The position numbers and the translations under genes are program-made. 64,000 bases of DNA, from the NCBI RefSeq assembly GCF_900637685.1, contig NZ_LR134388.1, positions 3,561,001-3,625,000 of the forward strand. The letters run 5' to 3'. The stretch is from Legionella sainthelensi (GTDB taxonomy: Bacteria; Pseudomonadota; Gammaproteobacteria; Legionellales; Legionellaceae). This document shows positions 59,392 through 64,000 of the stretch, piece after piece; the stretch's first letter is position 1; each line of letters begins with the position of its first letter. A model generated the notes under the pieces. The model did not search any database, was not told the DNA's origin, and saw only the letters and a program-made list of their open reading frames with translations.

Positions 59392-62334
59392 ATGCAGGCT
59401 AAAGAAGACACAATTAAACCCATTGAATACCTAGGTGGAGTAATGGATGAAGAAACAAGACCACTTCTGAAATCCTATATCGACCAACTCGAAGATGGGG
59501 AGGCGGCTTTGGTAGTGTTTCGTCTTTTAGATGGTGATAGTCCTGATGCGCTCCTAGAATCTACCATTGATCAAATTGCAGGTCACGGATGGGATTTTGT
59601 CTCTGGCGGAGAAAAAGAAGGCCCGTTGCAAGACTTAGTTGACAACTTGTCAACAGAAGCTTCCGAATTAAGAGTTGCCAATAGTATTTTTTCTCAAGGT
59701 GGCGCAAAAGTAAAAGCGTTTGACAATCATAAAGTCTGTTTTGGTTTAATTACTAAAAATGGTGAACCAATAAAATCAATAAAAGGTATTGTTCATCAAC
59801 AGTTAAACATGGGTTTAAACGGAGACTTATTAATGCATGAAGGTGATGTCATCATGCAATCCCTCATTGACAATAATGTCTTTAAACAAGAGGGAAGAGA
59901 TAGACCCCTACTGGTAACAACCTATGGTGCGGGTGGATCATCAAGTCATGAAGTTAATCCAGGTATAATGGCCGTTAGTGATGGAGTAATAGACATTCGT
60001 ACTCACGTAGATCCCAAATGCATTATGGAGTATTTACAAAAATTTTGTGCCACTTTAGAGGACTCCGCAGAGCTGAATAAAACTTCAGAGGAAGGACAAG
60101 CCTTTTACAAGAAGTTGCAAGAAATAGAACATAATATCAAGAGCGAACCTGGGTATTCAGGCATAGCGATGGTTCATGACATCGCAGAATTAGCTCGAAA
60201 TGCCGCGGAATACACTGGCCAAACCACCCAAGATATAATGGCCGGAATGGATCCTAAAGACAAACGTTATTATGGGGAAATTACTTTTGGTAACCCAAGT
60301 AGCGGCGTTGCAACCATGCACCGTATTAATGTAGATGAAAATGGAAAGCCTTTTACTGGTAATGATGGGCAGTCTAATCTTTTAAAATCATTACAACATT
60401 TTATTGCGCAGATGAGTGAACTCAGCGAAAAAGAAGAAGAGTATCAGGGCCATGTCCGTCGATTAACAAAAACATTACACCAGATGGAGCGCAACGCCTC
60501 CCAAATCGCAGATAAAATTAACCATCTGTTAGTAAATAACTTATCTGAAGATGATGTAATTCAATTAACACTTATAAAAGATGAAATTGAAAAACTCGAT
60601 AAAGCAATTCAAGAGCGCTCTAATTTTATCATGAATCACCTGGGCCACGATGTTGAGGTATATGAAGAGCTCACTGAAATGATCAAGCAAGATGAAGCAG
60701 AAATACAAAGCTTAATTGAAATGCAAAACATGATTTATGATAACGTGTCTCAACAACTGCATGGCAAAGACTTACAAACATATCAAAGCTTAAGAGAAGA
60801 TCTGGATGAGGTAAATGATCAAATTCCAGAGTTGAGTACTGCTATAGGTAAAATGATTCAGCATCATATGGAGCTAACCGCTGCAGATACTAAACTAAAA
60901 CAAGCGATTAACTTAGCCAAAGCAACCCATGAGCAACACTTCGCAAAGGAAACTCCTTTTAGCATCACGGCTTCTGGGAATATCTTTTTCACTGAAGAAG
61001 ATAAGAAGGCTGTAGGTAAATATGGCGCGAAACTTGTTGAAATGGAAAATCAACTCTTTGTAGAAATCATTCATCATTCGATTGCCAACAGGGTTTATGT
61101 TGATAAGGAATTTATTACTAAAATTGCCGCAGATCCATTAAAAATTGATAATGAAGTCACTCAAACATTGAATGAATGGGCCGCAACTCACAGTATGACA
61201 GTACAAAATTATGTAGATGCATTCATGTGGGCCAAAAATGGACAAAGCTTTGAAAACTTTCCCGAAAGCGGGCGCTGGACAGTAGCTGAAGAACTTTTTA
61301 ACAATGAAGATAAAGACTTCGCAAAACTGTTCTATAACTTTGGCACAGAAGAGGAACCCAAAATTGTTAATCCATTTTGGAAAGAAATAGGAACTGACCT
61401 TGTTAAGGAGATTAAAGAAGGAAAAGCCTTTCAAGGAACAGCGTTTCAAGATATGGACTTTACTACGCCTCCATTAAGCGAGCAAAAACAAGATCTAGTG
61501 AATCAAGCTACTTTTATTATAGCCAATCCAGATGATGAAGAAATTGAAGCGAAAGTGAGGAAATTGTTTACTGATTATTTAGAGCTAATGCCTGGAATGA
61601 AGCTTGAGAATGAAGAAAATCAAGAGCAACGATACAGAGTATATGCGCGCAGTATTCCCGTTCTGAAAAAAGGTTACGTGCAAGATGCTGTAAGCGATTG
61701 GGATCAACCACTTTATAAATCAAGTAACACCGCGTTACTGGATAAAGAGGCTTCAAAGTTCCTCGCATTGGAACGTGGGAAACATATTGGTGGGGGCAAA
61801 GCAGTAATGTTACATGACCAATCCAGCCCAACACTCATAGAATCACCTAATGCCGTTCTCTATAAAATGATGAAAGCTGAAAGAAAGAACGACTATAAAG
61901 AAGTTTACAAAATAGGCAAAGCATACCTTGATAAAAATCCTCAAACAGCCTTTGATGATATATCTTCAGTATCCTTTATTGAAAGAATAGAAAAAATGAC
62001 AAAAGCACATGCGCCCAAGTCTGCACGAAAACCAATGTGGGCCATATTGGCTGATATTGGCGGTTTCAAGCCAGGTACTGTTGCAGCGCCTATATTCAGA
62101 GTAGCGGAGCAACTTGAGACGTTAAGTAAGACAAATCCAAAACAGGCAATTAAATCTGGAGAAGAATACTTGGCGTGGAAAGGACATAAAAAAGATACCG
62201 AATATGTGCGAAGAATACAGAGTTTTGTTGATAAATTAAAATCGGAACATTCGTTTAAATCAATAAAAGGTGATTTGCATAAATTTAAAGAAGATCAAAA
62301 TCCGAAACAGAAAGATAGCCAATATAAGGTTTAA
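59392..62334 (+). CDS. Large unknown protein, copy 2 of duplicated cassette
   Basis: 980 residues. Residues 8 to about 830 are almost identical in protein and DNA to copy 1, apart from two short patches in the coiled coil (one with a 2-residue length difference near 350, one near 480). From about residue 830 the C terminus diverges, though YLAWK and ERIEKM are shared, showing common origin. AGGGG lies before ATG 59392. No tandem CTTAA box with 11-base period is seen upstream, unlike copy 1. Unknown function; effector candidate. Confidence 0.85.
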   Translation: MQAKEDTIKPIEYLGGVMDEETRPLLKSYIDQLEDGEAALVVFRLLDGDSPDALLESTIDQIAGHGWDFVSGGEKEGPLQDLVDNLSTEASELRVANSIFSQGGAKVKAFDNHKVCFGLITKNGEPIKSIKGIVHQQLNMGLNGDLLMHEGDVIMQSLIDNNVFKQEGRDRPLLVTTYGAGGSSSHEVNPGIMAVSDGVIDIRTHVDPKCIMEYLQKFCATLEDSAELNKTSEEGQAFYKKLQEIEHNIKSEPGYSGIAMVHDIAELARNAAEYTGQTTQDIMAGMDPKDKRYYGEITFGNPSSGVATMHRINVDENGKPFTGNDGQSNLLKSLQHFIAQMSELSEKEEEYQGHVRRLTKTLHQMERNASQIADKINHLLVNNLSEDDVIQLTLIKDEIEKLDKAIQERSNFIMNHLGHDVEVYEELTEMIKQDEAEIQSLIEMQNMIYDNVSQQLHGKDLQTYQSLREDLDEVNDQIPELSTAIGKMIQHHMELTAADTKLKQAINLAKATHEQHFAKETPFSITASGNIFFTEEDKKAVGKYGAKLVEMENQLFVEIIHHSIANRVYVDKEFITKIAADPLKIDNEVTQTLNEWAATHSMTVQNYVDAFMWAKNGQSFENFPESGRWTVAEELFNNEDKDFAKLFYNFGTEEEPKIVNPFWKEIGTDLVKEIKEGKAFQGTAFQDMDFTTPPLSEQKQDLVNQATFIIANPDDEEIEAKVRKLFTDYLELMPGMKLENEENQEQRYRVYARSIPVLKKGYVQDAVSDWDQPLYKSSNTALLDKEASKFLALERGKHIGGGKAVMLHDQSSPTLIESPNAVLYKMMKAERKNDYKEVYKIGKAYLDKNPQTAFDDISSVSFIERIEKMTKAHAPKSARKPMWAILADIGGFKPGTVAAPIFRVAEQLETLSKTNPKQAIKSGEEYLAWKGHKKDTEYVRRIQSFVDKLKSEHSFKSIKGDLHKFKEDQNPKQKDSQYKV

Positions 62335-62423
62335 TTACCGTATGTGTTGACATAGAGTAGTTCAAACTTGATCTGACAATTGCCCTGGTAGTTTAGGGTG
62401 AATTCGTTGCAGTAGATAAAGCT

Positions 62424-62470
62424 AAGTCTGACCCTACCCATTTTGGGGATAGCTGTCAGACTTGGCTTTT
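62424..62470 (+). terminator. Intrinsic terminator of large gene copy 2
   Basis: AAGTCTGAC (62424-62432) pairs with GTCAGACTT (62455-62463), and CCC/GGG arms inside extend it; GGCTTTT follows. It lies between convergent genes and could serve both. Confidence 0.75.
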
Positions 62471-62485
62471 AACTATTACAACAGA

Positions 62486-62773
62486 TTATAGACTAACATC
62501 CCAATTATTTTCTTCCTCTTCGTGAGGTTCATCCACCTCTATTTTGAGCTGTTCAATCCGCGCTTTAAAGTTTAAAACCACCTGAGATAAGTTATTTTCT
62601 CTGGGTAACGAATTGTCTGATTCGGAAATTACTTCTAGTGGTTTTTCTTGTGTTTTAAACTGTTGTAATCGCTCTTTAAAACTAAGATTAGCGCTAACTA
62701 TATTTTCACTCTTTGATAACTTATTGTCTAATTTTGAAATTATATCATGTATTTCTCTAGCAATTTGGTAGGA
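62486..62773 (-). other. Out-of-frame 3' tail of the right-edge gene (95 codons)
   Basis: Downstream of a run of seven A (62780-62774, minus strand) one frame stays open for 95 codons to TAA 62486, with no ATG. It encodes a polar helical tail with two similar segments, LSFKERLQQFK and LNFKARIEQLK, and an acidic end (EEEENNWDVSL) like a Dot/Icm signal. The main frame stops after only 12 codons past the A run. A -1 shift on the A run joins the two. Confidence 0.7.
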
Positions 62774-64000
62774 TTTTTTTCACTCCCTGTAAATCCTTTT
62801 GTCCCATAGTCATGCTCTAATCGCTGCATGAGTCTCTCAGCCAGCTCCGCGGCATCCTCCACCTTGCCTTCTTTTAATACCTCGATAATTTGTTCGATCG
62901 CAGGCTTCATGATGTCAACTTTCTCACTGGCAGTTCTATGAGAGGAGAAAAGCATTTTTTCGACATCACTCTCATATTGTTCTATCTTTTGGACTACAGG
63001 AGCTATCGCTTGCGCTAGTTCAAGCTTATCATGATATGAGCTGACAAATTTGATATCTTGGTTTATTTTTTGCCTTTGTATAAAATGTGCGTTGTATGTT
63101 ATCGCCTGATTGATTGCATTATTGAGCGCCGCGTCATTATTATCCAAAAACAAAGTCTCTAAATTAATATTTTTAAATCCATCAACTCCAGCAAACTCAT
63201 TCTGCACATCCTCTAACTGAAAAGGAAAAGAATACTCATTCAGCGTATGACCGCCTGTTCCATAAAGCATTGCTGCAATAAATACTCGTGAATATTTTTC
63301 AATTTCGAATGCCGAATCAGTTATTCCTGATGCATTATTTATATCTCCATTTTTTTGTTCCGCTAAATTCCTCAATTGACAAAGCATCGTTCCAGATATG
63401 GAATTAGAAAATGGATGAACAAGTCCTGAAAAATTCATTTCTACCCATTTATAGTATTCACCATCATCTTTAAAAGTAGCTTGATCTGAGGGTTTAAGAA
63501 ATGGTGCAGAATTCATTGAAGTAGCAATATCAACCTGAGCCACAGGCATGAATCCCTTCATTAACCCCATATGAGCATTAGCAGCACTCCCTTGATCCTT
63601 AAGCATCTCTTTTCCTCTCCAATCTCCATAAAGTCGCGATTTATTATAAATATTAATTGGTAATTCATCTCCTCTTGCCAGTGCATTAGCAACACCTAAG
63701 AAAGCACTTTTTACTACCAAAATGACTTTCTCTCGTTGCTCTTCATTTAACTCGCTATAGATTTCCTTGCTTTTAATTTTTGCAATATGATTAGCAAATT
63801 CTTTATGGAGTAAACTCGTCCCTTGATAGGTATTAGAAAATACATCCTCGCAATCTTTGACATCCGCAGCTTTCGGTGATAATGCTCCAGCTAACTTGTC
63901 CACGTGCGTTTGTAAAAGATCTTTATTCATGCTATCGATTTGATTTTTGACTGTTTCATAAGCAAGGTGTGTTTCAAAATACCTTCGCGTAGGATCATTA
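62740..64000 (-). CDS. Unknown protein, 3' part (runs off right edge), frameshifted near its end
   Basis: The frame is open from base 64000 with no stop; the ATG at 63930 is internal, since 23 sense codons precede it. At least 419 residues are present, soluble and helical, with LYGTGGHTLNEYSFPF and SNSISGTMLCQLRNLAEQ as notable segments and a helical C terminus. At GAAAAAAAT (A run 62774-62780) the frame ends shortly after at 62740; the real C terminus is probably the 95 codons in the -1 frame ending at 62486. Not recognised; effector candidate by position and tail. Confidence 0.75.
   Translation of the reverse strand, partial: NDPTRRYFETHLAYETVKNQIDSMNKDLLQTHVDKLAGALSPKAADVKDCEDVFSNTYQGTSLLHKEFANHIAKIKSKEIYSELNEEQREKVILVVKSAFLGVANALARGDELPINIYNKSRLYGDWRGKEMLKDQGSAANAHMGLMKGFMPVAQVDIATSMNSAPFLKPSDQATFKDDGEYYKWVEMNFSGLVHPFSNSISGTMLCQLRNLAEQKNGDINNASGITDSAFEIEKYSRVFIAAMLYGTGGHTLNEYSFPFQLEDVQNEFAGVDGFKNINLETLFLDNNDAALNNAINQAITYNAHFIQRQKINQDIKFVSSYHDKLELAQAIAPVVQKIEQYESDVEKMLFSSHRTASEKVDIMKPAIEQIIEVLKEGKVEDAAELAERLMQRLEHDYGTKGFTGSEKNPTKLLEKYMI

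Overview
The window reads as a low-GC Legionella chromosome segment. A housekeeping block (carB, greA) sits beside dense eukaryote-like and Dot/Icm effector-type genes: a complete SidE-family ubiquitin ligase, a SidJ-type calmodulin-dependent glutamylase, a DupA/DupB-type phosphodiesterase, an ankyrin protein, two LRR proteins, a mitochondrial-carrier protein and an orphan IcmD/DotP-like membrane protein. I cannot name the species. I recognised no rRNA, tRNA, CRISPR array or intact insertion sequence.

Layout. 1-964 is the 5' part of an unknown gene with an internal duplication. 1350-3172 holds a divergent indole-3-glycerol-phosphate synthase paralogue and the mitochondrial carrier (LncP-like). 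3361-8024 is a three-gene signalling operon: MHYT hybrid histidine kinase, lone receiver, and Hpt-receiver-GGDEF protein. 8129-9403 is a coiled-coil protein. 9948-13997 is a small unknown gene followed by carB and greA. 14212-16904 holds a membrane protein and a YhiN-type flavoprotein.

17096-34239 is the effector island. It contains the SidE homologue (deubiquitinase, phosphodiesterase and mART domains), an ankyrin protein, a YhhQ transporter, then a dup-sidJ operon and a 995-residue unknown. Writer, eraser and inhibitor of phosphoribosyl-ubiquitination therefore lie within 14 kb. 34462-43775 is metabolic and envelope: secreted proteins, adenine deaminase, class A beta-lactamase, FAD monooxygenase, amidase, MltA-like enzyme and LysR. 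44205-53568 holds the IcmD-like gene, DadA, a frameshifted hsp20 next to lon, a TPP riboswitch controlling a SemiSWEET plus thiamine pyrophosphokinase pair, a Na+/H+ antiporter, decayed ORFs and an ArsC-family protein.

53895-62334 is a tandem duplication of a two-gene cassette (LRR protein plus a protein of about 985 residues). The large genes are nearly identical for about 830 residues but differ at the C terminus and in their promoters. 62486-64000 is the 3' part of another unknown gene whose 95-residue tail is out of frame after a run of seven A.

Regulation. Four genes (sidE homologue, ankyrin, 995-residue protein, first 989-residue protein) carry a tandem CTTAA-type box resembling the PmrA operator, with the second half-site exactly 16 nt before a -10 hexamer. 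This suggests a common PmrA regulon and fixes two start codons. The dup-sidJ operon has an ordinary sigma-70-type promoter instead, so the writer and its antagonists appear to be differently controlled.
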